This document shows, in pieces, positions 6,267 through 12,601 of a DNA stretch of 12,601 bases (position 1 is its first letter; every line of letters starts with the position of its first letter). Source of the stretch: Muribaculaceae bacterium (GTDB lineage: Bacteria > Bacteroidota > Bacteroidia > Bacteroidales > Muribaculaceae); NCBI GenBank assembly GCA_009775375.1, contig VSPO01000104.1, forward strand, positions 1-12,601, in the 5' to 3' direction. Under the pieces are notes generated by a model. The model searched no databases. It was not told where the DNA came from and saw only the letters and a list, made by a program, of their open reading frames with translations. A program made the position numbers and the translations under genes.

Positions 6267-6790
6267 AAGGAAGCAGAGAGTCTTTCGTTTATCGCCTTGA
6301 CCATCTCAGGGGCATCCTTACAGCCAAGCATATATTTCTTGCCATCTTTGAGAGTGACGAGAAAGCAGTCGGAAGCCTTGCCATAATAGGCGAAATACTT
6401 TCCGAGGTATTTCTCCTTGAACCATCCGTACCATCCGAACCATCCACCGCTGCCGCAGATTCGTATCGTACCCATAGTCGGAGCGCAGAGCTTGGCCTCC
6501 TCAATTTCAGTCAATGGGATTGACTTTATTTTCAATGGCCTGTTGATGTTCAGGCTTTCATTGTCCAGAGAAATGGACAAGGGCATATAGCATAGGGTAA
6601 ACAGGAAGAGGAAGACAATCGCTCCTCCAAGAATACACACAGCCCATTCATTGTCGTGACGTTTCAGGGCATATACAAATACGCCACATATCAGTGCCGT
6701 CGAAAGTGCTGAAATTATCCAGCAATAAGTGCTGAGTTCCACATTCTTTTTTATTTTATTCGGTGCCATATGGATTTGAAATTTCTTCAT
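6263..6790 (-). CDS. PH-like (DUF304/bPH type) domain membrane protein
   Basis: A 175-aa membrane protein. Two transmembrane helices (about 22-42 and 50-71) are followed by a bacterial PH-like domain (about 72-175). The domain shows SISLDNESLNINRPLKIKSI, PLTEIEEAKLC, the glycine- and aromatic-rich RICGSGGWFGWYGWF, and a closing strand and helix with CFLVTLKDGKKYMLGCKDAPEMVKAI. This layout matches common Bacteroidetes PH-domain proteins of unknown function. It starts one base after the dehydrogenase stop and couples to the small membrane protein through ATGA, so the two membrane proteins may form a unit (inference). Confidence 0.82.
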   Translation of the reverse strand: MKKFQIHMAPNKIKKNVELSTYCWIISALSTALICGVFVYALKRHDNEWAVCILGGAIVFLFLFTLCYMPLSISLDNESLNINRPLKIKSIPLTEIEEAKLCAPTMGTIRICGSGGWFGWYGWFKEKYLGKYFAYYGKASDCFLVTLKDGKKYMLGCKDAPEMVKAINERLSASL

Positions 6791-6791
6791 G

Positions 6792-7823
6792 TCAGTCAGG
6801 GTATATCGCCACCTTGATTACGCCGTCGAGCTTGCCTTCGAATATGCGATAGCCTTCCTCTATACGGCTCAACGGAAAGCGGTGAGTAATCAGTTTGGTT
6901 GTGTCTATTTCACCTTTCTCAATCAGACGCATGATTTCATCGCAGTCGGAGGCATCCACGCCGCCAAACTTGAACGTAAGGTTCTTGCCGTACATCCGGG
7001 GCAGCGGGAGTTTCATATCATTGTCGTATAGGGCAATGATCGTAACAATGGCATTCGGACGTGCAGACTTCCAGGCCATCTCGAAGGTCTCCTCGGCTCC
7101 GGCCACCTCGATTACTCTGTCGGCGCCACGAAAATCCGTCAGTTCGTCCAGCGCTTTCTTACATTCGTAAGGTGCAATTACAGTTACATCAGGATAATTC
7201 TCCGATACAAACTGTCGCCGTGCGTCATCTATCTCGCAGACAACGATATGCTTCGGACTGTACAAATTGACACGCTGAAGCGTACAGAGGCCGGTCGGTC
7301 CGGCTCCAATTATTAGAACGACATCATCCTCTGAAATCTCAGAGATCTTTGCAGCCCAATAGCCGGTGGCAAGTATGTCGCCTACGAAGAGCGCCTGTTC
7401 GTCAGAGACATTGTCTGGAATCGGAGTCAGTCCATTGTCTGCGTATGGCACGCGGACATATTCAGTCTGGCCGCCATCTATCCGGCAACCGAGTTCCCAG
7501 CCACCCTCTTTGCAGTTATTGACCCAGCCCCGCTTGCAGAAATAGCACTCGCCGCAGAAGGTCTCGACATTCACAGCGACACGGTCGCCCGGCTTGACTT
7601 TCGTCACTTTTGAGCCCGCTTTCTCAACCACGCCTACCATTTCATGGCCTACGGTGATGCCTTTCACAGCCCTCGGCACGCTGCCATGCTTTATGTGAAG
7701 GTCACTCATGCAGATACTTCCGAGAGTCACACGCACAATGGCATCTTTATCCTCGATGATTTCTGGGCACTGTTTGTCAATAAGCTCAAACCTGCCGGTG
7801 TCGATATATGTATATGCCTTCAT
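6792..7823 (-). CDS. Zinc-dependent medium-chain alcohol dehydrogenase
   Basis: A 343-aa cytosolic NAD(P)-dependent alcohol/aldehyde dehydrogenase of the MDR superfamily. Catalytic zinc ligands are Cys38 (GSICMSD), His60-Glu61 (GHEMVGVVEKAG) and Asp149 (VGDILATGY). The structural zinc site is Cys90, Cys93, Cys96 and Cys104 (CGECYFCKRGWVNNC). The nucleotide-binding loop is GAGPTG (173-178) and the strand ending in VCEIDD (195-200) helps choose the cofactor. Substrate is unknown; isopropanol/threonine-dehydrogenase-like members look similar. The ATG at 7823 is preferred: the frame stays open to 8015, but that stretch is the Nudix gene in another frame. It starts two bases after the Nudix stop and ends one base before the PH-like gene. 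Confidence 0.93.
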   Translation of the reverse strand: MKAYTYIDTGRFELIDKQCPEIIEDKDAIVRVTLGSICMSDLHIKHGSVPRAVKGITVGHEMVGVVEKAGSKVTKVKPGDRVAVNVETFCGECYFCKRGWVNNCKEGGWELGCRIDGGQTEYVRVPYADNGLTPIPDNVSDEQALFVGDILATGYWAAKISEISEDDVVLIIGAGPTGLCTLQRVNLYSPKHIVVCEIDDARRQFVSENYPDVTVIAPYECKKALDELTDFRGADRVIEVAGAEETFEMAWKSARPNAIVTIIALYDNDMKLPLPRMYGKNLTFKFGGVDASDCDEIMRLIEKGEIDTTKLITHRFPLSRIEEGYRIFEGKLDGVIKVAIYPD

Positions 7824-7825
7824 TC

Positions 7826-8326
7826 TTATACTTTTGATTTGTAATGACGGTAAAGGATATGCTGTGTGTTGCCGGGACGGTCGGGAAACATGCGAGCCGG
7901 GGCATCGTCCAACGCGACCCAGCTTGCCCCATCCACTTCTGACGAAAGGTTGAAATCCGCTCTTTTGACGTGGCCGATAAATGCGTGCATCAACTGCTCG
8001 CGTCTTGCGAACCAATGTGTACCGACATAGTCAAGACAGTCAACGTCAAGCCCGAGTTCTTCTTTAACTTCCCTTGTGGCGGCTTGCTCAGCTGTCTCTC
8101 CCGGAGTCATGAATCCGGCCACAAAGGTTTCGTGTTCATCGGAGATATACGATTGATGCAGCATAGCTACCTCATGAAGCTCGTTCACCACCATCACAAT
8201 CACGCAGCTCGCGAATGTATCGAACCAGTACCGTTGACAATCGTCACAGAAAGGAACCGCGCCATCATCGCCGGCTTGTCTGTCTATCAGTTTCTTGCCA
8301 CATTCAGGGCAGTATTTATAGTGCAT
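7826..8326 (-). CDS. Nudix hydrolase with N-terminal zinc ribbon
   Basis: A 166-aa cytosolic pyrophosphohydrolase. A zinc ribbon at the start (Cys6, Cys9, Cys27, Cys30) resembles the one in NADH pyrophosphatase NudC. The Nudix box is complete at 71-93: G-x5-E-x7-REVKEELGL, with the metal-binding glutamates in REVKEE. It lacks the long N-terminal domain of NudC, so the substrate may be NADH, ADP-ribose or another nucleoside diphosphate derivative. The ATG at 8326 lies three bases after the SanA-like stop, and the dehydrogenase starts two bases after its own stop. An NAD-linked dehydrogenase beside an NAD-type Nudix enzyme is suggestive but not proof of a shared pathway. Confidence 0.92.
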   Translation of the reverse strand: MHYKYCPECGKKLIDRQAGDDGAVPFCDDCQRYWFDTFASCVIVMVVNELHEVAMLHQSYISDEHETFVAGFMTPGETAEQAATREVKEELGLDVDCLDYVGTHWFARREQLMHAFIGHVKRADFNLSSEVDGASWVALDDAPARMFPDRPGNTQHILYRHYKSKV

Positions 8327-8329
8327 AAT

Positions 8330-9400
8330 CTATCTGATTTGAAATTCGACATAAGCCGTATCGCTCTTTTGGATAGGGTACGGCGGATAGTGGTATGTCT
8401 TGACGAGACGATATGTGGCGGATCTATCACTGAGGTCATAAATCCATGGCTTCACCGTCATGTCAAACTTGCCTCCGGGCTTCACTGCATATCCCAAGCT
8501 ATTAAAGCCCGCAGACGTACCTTCGGCAAGGAAATCGAGATACCGTCTGGAATATGGGGCCTGCTGCCATCGCCCCTCCTCTTGTTTATCTATCCTGTAC
8601 CATTCGCCGGTGGTCATCTCGGCATCCCGATTATTGGCAAACTCCACGATAATGGAATCCACCGGGATTGTGATTGGATTAGGACTGACAATCCTCATGG
8701 TCATGCCCTTGGAAGTGGCATAACTTTTCTGCGGCATCACATCGGGAATCTCAATCTTCTCACCGAGGAAGTGTGGCTGTTTGCCAAACCAAAGGTCGAG
8801 CATCATCTTGTCGCGGGCAAGCCATTCGCGGATTGCAAGGCGTGTCCGCACCCATCTGCCGGCCCTTAATGGCGCCGAAATGGCAACGGCCTCAATTCCG
8901 TTGGCCTCCGCGAGATACAATGCCCTCGCATTATGGTCGGCCTGAGAAATAATTGTAAGCGAATCGCATCCGAACACTTCCTTCGCTCTCACTACGGAAT
9001 CAAGAGTGCGGAATCCGGCGAAATCGAGGATTATTCTATTCTCCGGCACACCGTGAGCCATCAACGAGTCGCGCATTGCTGTCGGCTCATCATATTCCTT
9101 TGTGTGGTTGTCACCGCTGGCGATTATGTAATCGACCTTTCCGGCATGATAGAGCTCGGAAGCAGTCTTTATGCGGTTGGTGAAATATAAGTTCGGCCGT
9201 CCCCATTTGTTGAGTGGATTTGTGCCGAGCAGAAGCGCCACTTTGTTATGCGGCACAGAATCAACCGCAGTATAGATTTTCCCTTCTGCAGCCTTCTCCA
9301 CTTTAACATTGGCAGATACCGTAAATATTATGATCACCAGTAGAAACACTAGGAGACTGAGGATTATTCGTTTTATCAGTATTCGGGATTTGTGAGTCAT
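8330..9400 (-). CDS. SanA-like DUF218 envelope protein with a C-terminal Ig-like domain
   Basis: A 356-aa membrane-anchored protein. Residues 8-28 are a single N-terminal transmembrane helix. Residues about 50-205 are a DUF218/SanA domain: VALLLGTNPLNKWGRPNLYF, YIIASGDNHTKEYDEPTAM, GFRTLDSVVRAKEVFG and IISQADHNARALYLA all match SanA closely. SanA of E. coli (about 239 aa) affects the envelope barrier to vancomycin; its activity is unsettled. From about 230 to 340 there is an additional beta-rich segment (TMRIVSPNPITI, VDSIIVEFANN, GEWYRIDKQEEGRWQQ, YRLVKTYHY) resembling the Ig-like Big_14 domain of Gram-positive proteins. The domain is predicted to face the periplasm. The ATG at 9400 overlaps the helicase stop as ATGA. 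The SanA call is strong; the Ig-like call is moderate. Confidence 0.9.
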   Translation of the reverse strand: MTHKSRILIKRIILSLLVFLLVIIIFTVSANVKVEKAAEGKIYTAVDSVPHNKVALLLGTNPLNKWGRPNLYFTNRIKTASELYHAGKVDYIIASGDNHTKEYDEPTAMRDSLMAHGVPENRIILDFAGFRTLDSVVRAKEVFGCDSLTIISQADHNARALYLAEANGIEAVAISAPLRAGRWVRTRLAIREWLARDKMMLDLWFGKQPHFLGEKIEIPDVMPQKSYATSKGMTMRIVSPNPITIPVDSIIVEFANNRDAEMTTGEWYRIDKQEEGRWQQAPYSRRYLDFLAEGTSAGFNSLGYAVKPGGKFDMTVKPWIYDLSDRSATYRLVKTYHYPPYPIQKSDTAYVEFQIR

Positions 9401-11544
9401 ATGCTATTATTGTTTAGCCGCTCTTTGAGCTTGGTGTTGCGTCGGGAGACGGTCTGGTTGTGGATGGCGTATGCGAGGGCTTTGGTTGTGCCGACGAGTA
9501 CGCAGATTTTCTTGGCGCGGGTTATGCCGGTGTAGATGAGATTGCGCTGAAGCATGACGTAGTGTTTCATCGTCACGGGTATGACCACCACCGGAAATTC
9601 CGAGCCTTGGCTCTTGTGGATTGTCACGGCGTAGGCCAGCGTCAGTTCATCGAGTTCCGACACATCGTATTCAACGAGCCGCCCGTCATATATAACGGTC
9701 AGGGTGCGCTCCGTGGTATCCACAGCGTTGACATATCCGATGTCGCCGTTGAACACGTTCTTGTCGTAGTTGTTGCGGATCTGCATCACCTTGTCACCAC
9801 GCCGGAATGTGTAGCCCCCGCGTGTCAGCGACTCCCCGGAGGGATTGAGGGCATTCTGCAGTTGCGTGTTCAGGTTGCCGGCCCCGACATTGCCACGCTG
9901 CATCGGAGTCAGCACCTGTATCTCCTTCGGATTGTAGCCGTAAGCCTTGGACAGACGGTCACGAACAAGACCGACAATTAGCTGCGGTATCGCCTCGGCA
10001 TCATCGACATTGATGAAGAAGAAGTCTGTGTCCTTGCCATTGCTGATGTTGGGGAAACGCCCGGCGTTGATGGCATGGGCGTTCATCACTATGCGGCTCG
10101 TCTGCGCCTGACGGAAGATGCGTGTGAGGCGAACAACCGGAATGCGTTGCGAGTCGATGATGTCGCGGAGCACGTTCCCAGCCCCGACACTCGGCAACTG
10201 GTCGATGTCGCCCACGAGTATCAAACGCATTTTCGACGGAATCGCCTTCATCAGATTGTAGAAGAGCATGATGTCAATCATCGAGCATTCATCGACAATC
10301 AGCGCGTCACCCTCCAACGGGTTCTCATCGTTGCGCTTGTATCCGTCCATCGGATTGTATTCCAACAGACGGTGTATTGTCTTTGCCTCCATGCCGGTTG
10401 CCTCGGTCATTCGTTTGGCGGCGCGACCTGTGGGAGCGGCGAGAAGAATGCTCATGTGCCGAGCTTTGAAGGCGGCGATTATGCCCTGCGTGGTGGTTGT
10501 CTTGCCCGTTCCGGGGCCTCCGGTCAGCACCATCACCTTTGATTCCAACGCCTGATGTATAGCCGCTTGCTGCACCTCGTCATAGACGATGCCCCCATTA
10601 TCAACTCGGTCAGGCTGATTGCCGTATGGCACGGCTTCCTCAGCAGCCATGTCGGAGAAAAGCGATTCTGACAGAAGCGTTGTGAGACGCCTTGCCGAAC
10701 CGTTCTCGGCATGGTAGAACGGTGGAAGATACAGTACATCGTTATCCGCTATAAGGTCTTTCGCCTCAATCATGTCGGCGACGGCCTTGCGTATCGGCTC
10801 TTCATCGGCCTGGAGCAGTTCCTTGGCGGCAGTTACGAGCTGTTCCGGCTCGGCATAGACGTGTCCGTCCTCCGCAAGCTGGTTGAGTGTATATAGAATA
10901 CCGCTTCGGCAGCGACGAGGGTCACTGTTGCCGTAGCCCATCTTCGAGGCTATGGAGTCGGCAGTCTTGAAGCCGATTCCCCAGATGTCATCGGCAAGCT
11001 GATAGGGATTCTCCTTGACTGTCTTGATGGAATCCTTCTGATACTGGCGATAGATTTTGGCGGCGTAGGCGGTGCTGACACCGTAGCCTTGCAGGAACAC
11101 CATAACTTCCTTGATGTCCTTCTGCTTCTCCCAGCTCTCGCGGATCTTCTCCATCCGCTTGCGCCCGAGACGTGGCACCTCCAGCAGCCGCTCGATGTCG
11201 TTTTCGATTACTTCGAGAGTCTCCAGTCCGAATCGCAACACGATGGCGCGGGCATAGGCGGGTCCGATACCCTTGACCAGTCCGCTGCCGAGATACTTCT
11301 CGATACCGTAGATAGTGGCCGGCATGACCTCCTCCCACGACTCCACGACAAACTGCTGACCGTAGCGCGAATCCACCTTCCATTGCCCCTCGCAGAGCAA
11401 CACACTACCCACGGGCACATCCAACAGCGACCCGGTCAAAGTCACCGGATCCTTGTAATCCTTGACCTTGACCTTCATCACTGACCATCCATTCTCCGGA
11501 TTCTGGTAAGTGATATGTTCAACCACCCCGCGCAGCTTTGCCAT
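9397..11544 (-). CDS. recD2: RecD2-like ATP-dependent DNA helicase
   Basis: A 715-aa superfamily 1B 5'-3' DNA helicase of the RecD2/YrrC type, involved in repair and replication-fork maintenance without RecBC. In order: an N-terminal OB-like domain (LRGVVEHITYQNPENGWSVM), helix-hairpin-helix repeats (about 85-135 and 185-205), Walker A GGPGTGKTTT (342-351), Walker B ALIVDECSMID (414-424), GDIDQLPSVGAGN (446-458), the arginine-finger region TRIFRQAQTS, and the C-terminal IHKSQGSEFPVVVIP and LIYTGITRAKK motifs. All helicase motifs are present and length is normal. The frame could open at TTG 11547, but ATG at 11544 with AAGAAG seven bases upstream is the better start. Its stop overlaps the SanA-like start (ATGA). 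It is probably the major repair gene of the operon. Confidence 0.95.
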   Translation of the reverse strand: MAKLRGVVEHITYQNPENGWSVMKVKVKDYKDPVTLTGSLLDVPVGSVLLCEGQWKVDSRYGQQFVVESWEEVMPATIYGIEKYLGSGLVKGIGPAYARAIVLRFGLETLEVIENDIERLLEVPRLGRKRMEKIRESWEKQKDIKEVMVFLQGYGVSTAYAAKIYRQYQKDSIKTVKENPYQLADDIWGIGFKTADSIASKMGYGNSDPRRCRSGILYTLNQLAEDGHVYAEPEQLVTAAKELLQADEEPIRKAVADMIEAKDLIADNDVLYLPPFYHAENGSARRLTTLLSESLFSDMAAEEAVPYGNQPDRVDNGGIVYDEVQQAAIHQALESKVMVLTGGPGTGKTTTTQGIIAAFKARHMSILLAAPTGRAAKRMTEATGMEAKTIHRLLEYNPMDGYKRNDENPLEGDALIVDECSMIDIMLFYNLMKAIPSKMRLILVGDIDQLPSVGAGNVLRDIIDSQRIPVVRLTRIFRQAQTSRIVMNAHAINAGRFPNISNGKDTDFFFINVDDAEAIPQLIVGLVRDRLSKAYGYNPKEIQVLTPMQRGNVGAGNLNTQLQNALNPSGESLTRGGYTFRRGDKVMQIRNNYDKNVFNGDIGYVNAVDTTERTLTVIYDGRLVEYDVSELDELTLAYAVTIHKSQGSEFPVVVIPVTMKHYVMLQRNLIYTGITRAKKICVLVGTTKALAYAIHNQTVSRRNTKLKERLNNNSI

Positions 11545-11575
11545 CAATCTTCTTTATTGCTCATGTAGGCTCTAT

Positions 11576-11854
11576 CTAATCAACACGCTTCATAAAGCTG
11601 GCAGCCTCTCCACGCCATCGTATATTGAAAGAATTTCCAATTTTGTCAGCGAGGAAATGAATTGAATCTTTATAACTTGGCAGATTTGAAGAATCCGTCT
11701 CAAATATTTGTGTTTCACCATCTCCATTACATATAACCTTCAGTATCTGGAATGCAGACGGATCTCCATATCTCACTCTATATGGACTGGATGAGTTACG
11801 TGTCTCCTCATCGAAATTTAGATTACGCGTGACTGTTTTTATCTCCATAAGCAT
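11576..11854 (-). CDS. Orphan 92-aa protein, unknown function
   Basis: A small soluble protein I do not recognise, with no signal peptide or membrane segment. It has a run of polar residues (NFDEETRNSSSPYRVRYGDPS), a central strand-like FQILKVICN, and a basic aromatic end (NSFNIRWRGEAASFMKRV). The start may be ATG 11854 or ATG 11848. It begins two bases after the SIMPL gene and ends about 30 bases before recD2, the widest gap in the operon. Its base composition is AT-rich (11641-11700 is 35% GC), unlike the helicase and SIMPL genes, which suggests later arrival. Position and spacing support a real gene. Confidence 0.6.
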   Translation of the reverse strand: MLMEIKTVTRNLNFDEETRNSSSPYRVRYGDPSAFQILKVICNGDGETQIFETDSSNLPSYKDSIHFLADKIGNSFNIRWRGEAASFMKRVD

Positions 11855-11856
11855 TA

Positions 11857-12525
11857 TTATTGGGGATTCTCGACAGCAAAGGTGGCATGAACCGTGTCGG
11901 AGATAACAAGGTCTTCAGGGGTTATGTCGAGAGAGTCGGATGTCGATGCCTTGGCCTCAGTGTTGGAATGGATGTTCCGAGCCTGCGACATAACATGGAT
12001 ATTCTGATTGCCATACTCGATGCTTATCAGTCTGCCGAGGGTGCATCCTGCCGCCTCTGCCATGATTGTGGCTTTCTCCTTAGCGTCGCTGACGGCACGT
12101 GCGAGCATCTTCAACTCGCTCGGACGCTGGTCTTGCAAGGTATAGCCGATGTTGATTTGCGATGACGGGATGAACTTGCCGATGCCGCGCACGATGCAGT
12201 TGACAAGGAGATTGTCAATCGGCAAATCAATCTTTATGCGCTGGTCGAGAGTGTAGCCTTTCTTGACCGTTCGAATGAAATTGCCGTCATCGTCATATTC
12301 GTTTTCCGTGTAATCCCCGATGTCAAGACGCACGGTTTTTGCGAGCTTACCGGGCTTCTTGTTGTATTCGAGTATCTTCACCATCCAAGCCGAGTTTTCA
12401 CGTGCCTGCTCATATGCCTTGCCATAGTCGGCAAACCATTGGTCTATCTTAACTTCAAGACGAGTTACGTCGGGCACGACGTGTATCGCACCTTTGCCTT
12501 GTAATGTTATCGTTGCTTCTTCCAT
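11857..12525 (-). CDS. SIMPL domain (DUF541) protein without a signal peptide
   Basis: A 222-aa protein of the SIMPL/DUF541 family, whose members (for example BP26 and YggE) are mostly exported and linked to stress responses; biochemical activity is unknown. Family features are the opening ITLQGKGAIHVVPDVTRLEVKI, a long YGKAYEQARENSAWMVKIL helix, the IKIDLPIDNL strand, YTLQDQRPSELKMLARAVSDAKEKATIMAEAAGCTLGRLISIEYG and the closing strand VHATFAVEN. Here the ATG at 12525 leads straight into the domain with no hydrophobic segment, so it should be cytosolic. It is the first gene of the leftward block; its start codon is one base beyond the right terminal repeat, so the repeat is its whole visible leader. 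Confidence 0.9.
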   Translation of the reverse strand: MEEATITLQGKGAIHVVPDVTRLEVKIDQWFADYGKAYEQARENSAWMVKILEYNKKPGKLAKTVRLDIGDYTENEYDDDGNFIRTVKKGYTLDQRIKIDLPIDNLLVNCIVRGIGKFIPSSQINIGYTLQDQRPSELKMLARAVSDAKEKATIMAEAAGCTLGRLISIEYGNQNIHVMSQARNIHSNTEAKASTSDSLDITPEDLVISDTVHATFAVENPQ

Positions 12526-12526
12526 A

Positions 12527-12601
12527 ACAATAGTTCGTTAATTTTTGAATGAATCATGCGGAGTCTCTGACGCCGAAGAACAATAAGTTAGGCGGAATCT
12601 C
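12527..12601 (-). repeat. Right copy of the 75-bp terminal inverted repeat
   Basis: This is the inverted counterpart of 3-77, with one mismatch at 12592. Read on the minus strand it ends one base before the SIMPL start codon, so it forms the immediate leader of the leftward operon. Its sub-motif TAACGAACTATTGTT here continues into ATG. No consensus -7/-33 pair is visible within it, so the operon promoter is either non-consensus or lies outside the window. Confidence 0.95.

Noticed and set aside
7824..8015. Upstream extension of the alcohol dehydrogenase frame to 8015
   Set aside because: The extra 64 residues are basic and low in family similarity, and they overlap the Nudix gene in another frame. 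The ATG at 7823 gives a normal dehydrogenase N-terminus.
7970..8869. A 299-codon open frame on the + strand
   Set aside because: It lies antisense to the Nudix and SanA-like genes, both of which have clear family motifs, and its own translation shows no recognisable domain.
1..12601. Terminal inverted repeats as the ends of a transposon or linear plasmid
   Set aside because: No transposase, replication or telomere-resolving gene is present, no target-site duplication can be seen, and the repeats abut start codons. It is not excluded, but inversion, leader sharing or a contig-end effect fits better.

Overview
The window looks like Bacteroidales DNA, most likely a gut Muribaculaceae- or Bacteroides-type genome (inference). 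Support comes from the TAnnTTTG-type -7 boxes between hxlR and the DJ-1 gene, the weak Shine-Dalgarno sites, the Bacteroidetes-type MobC coupling protein with a TraX gene behind it, and the moderate GC content. There are no rRNA or tRNA genes, no CRISPR array, no transposase and no integrase. No stretch over 300 bases lacks a gene.

Layout. (1) Both ends carry the same 75-bp sequence in inverted orientation (3-77 and 12527-12601, one mismatch). Each copy ends exactly at the start codon of the inward-facing gene beside it. (2) 76-1957 holds an AT-rich alpha/beta-hydrolase esterase (+), an HxlR-family regulator (-) that overlaps it tail to tail, and a divergent DJ-1/PfpI gene (+). The regulator and the DJ-1 gene share a 153-bp control region with face-to-face promoters and a dyad operator candidate. 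(3) 2014-4686 is a fragment of a conjugative element: an intact TraX gene behind a mobC/traG-type coupling protein that has lost its membrane-anchoring N-terminus and has a late frameshift. (4) At about 4687 this fragment is fused to the middle of a Y-family DNA polymerase (umuC/dinB-like) gene, which is also frameshifted. (5) From there to 12525 all genes read leftward with gaps of 0-5 bases or 1-4-base overlaps, apart from one 28-31-base gap. In transcription order they are: SIMPL protein, orphan 92-aa protein, RecD2-like helicase, SanA-like protein with an extra Ig-like domain, zinc-ribbon Nudix hydrolase, zinc alcohol dehydrogenase, PH-like membrane protein, small two-helix membrane protein, MmcQ/YjbR protein, Nim-like flavoprotein, and the broken polymerase.

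Reading. The leftward block is probably one operon of housekeeping and stress genes: DNA repair (RecD2, originally the polymerase), nucleotide clean-up (Nudix), redox (dehydrogenase, Nim-like protein) and envelope (SanA-like, PH). Its tail was cut when a conjugative element, or recombination with one, removed the 3' half of the polymerase gene. The strongest unexplained signal is the terminal inverted repeat. It could be the pair of crossover sites of a 12.5-kb invertible segment, a leader cassette shared by several loci, or a contig-end or amplification chimera. The sequence alone does not separate these.
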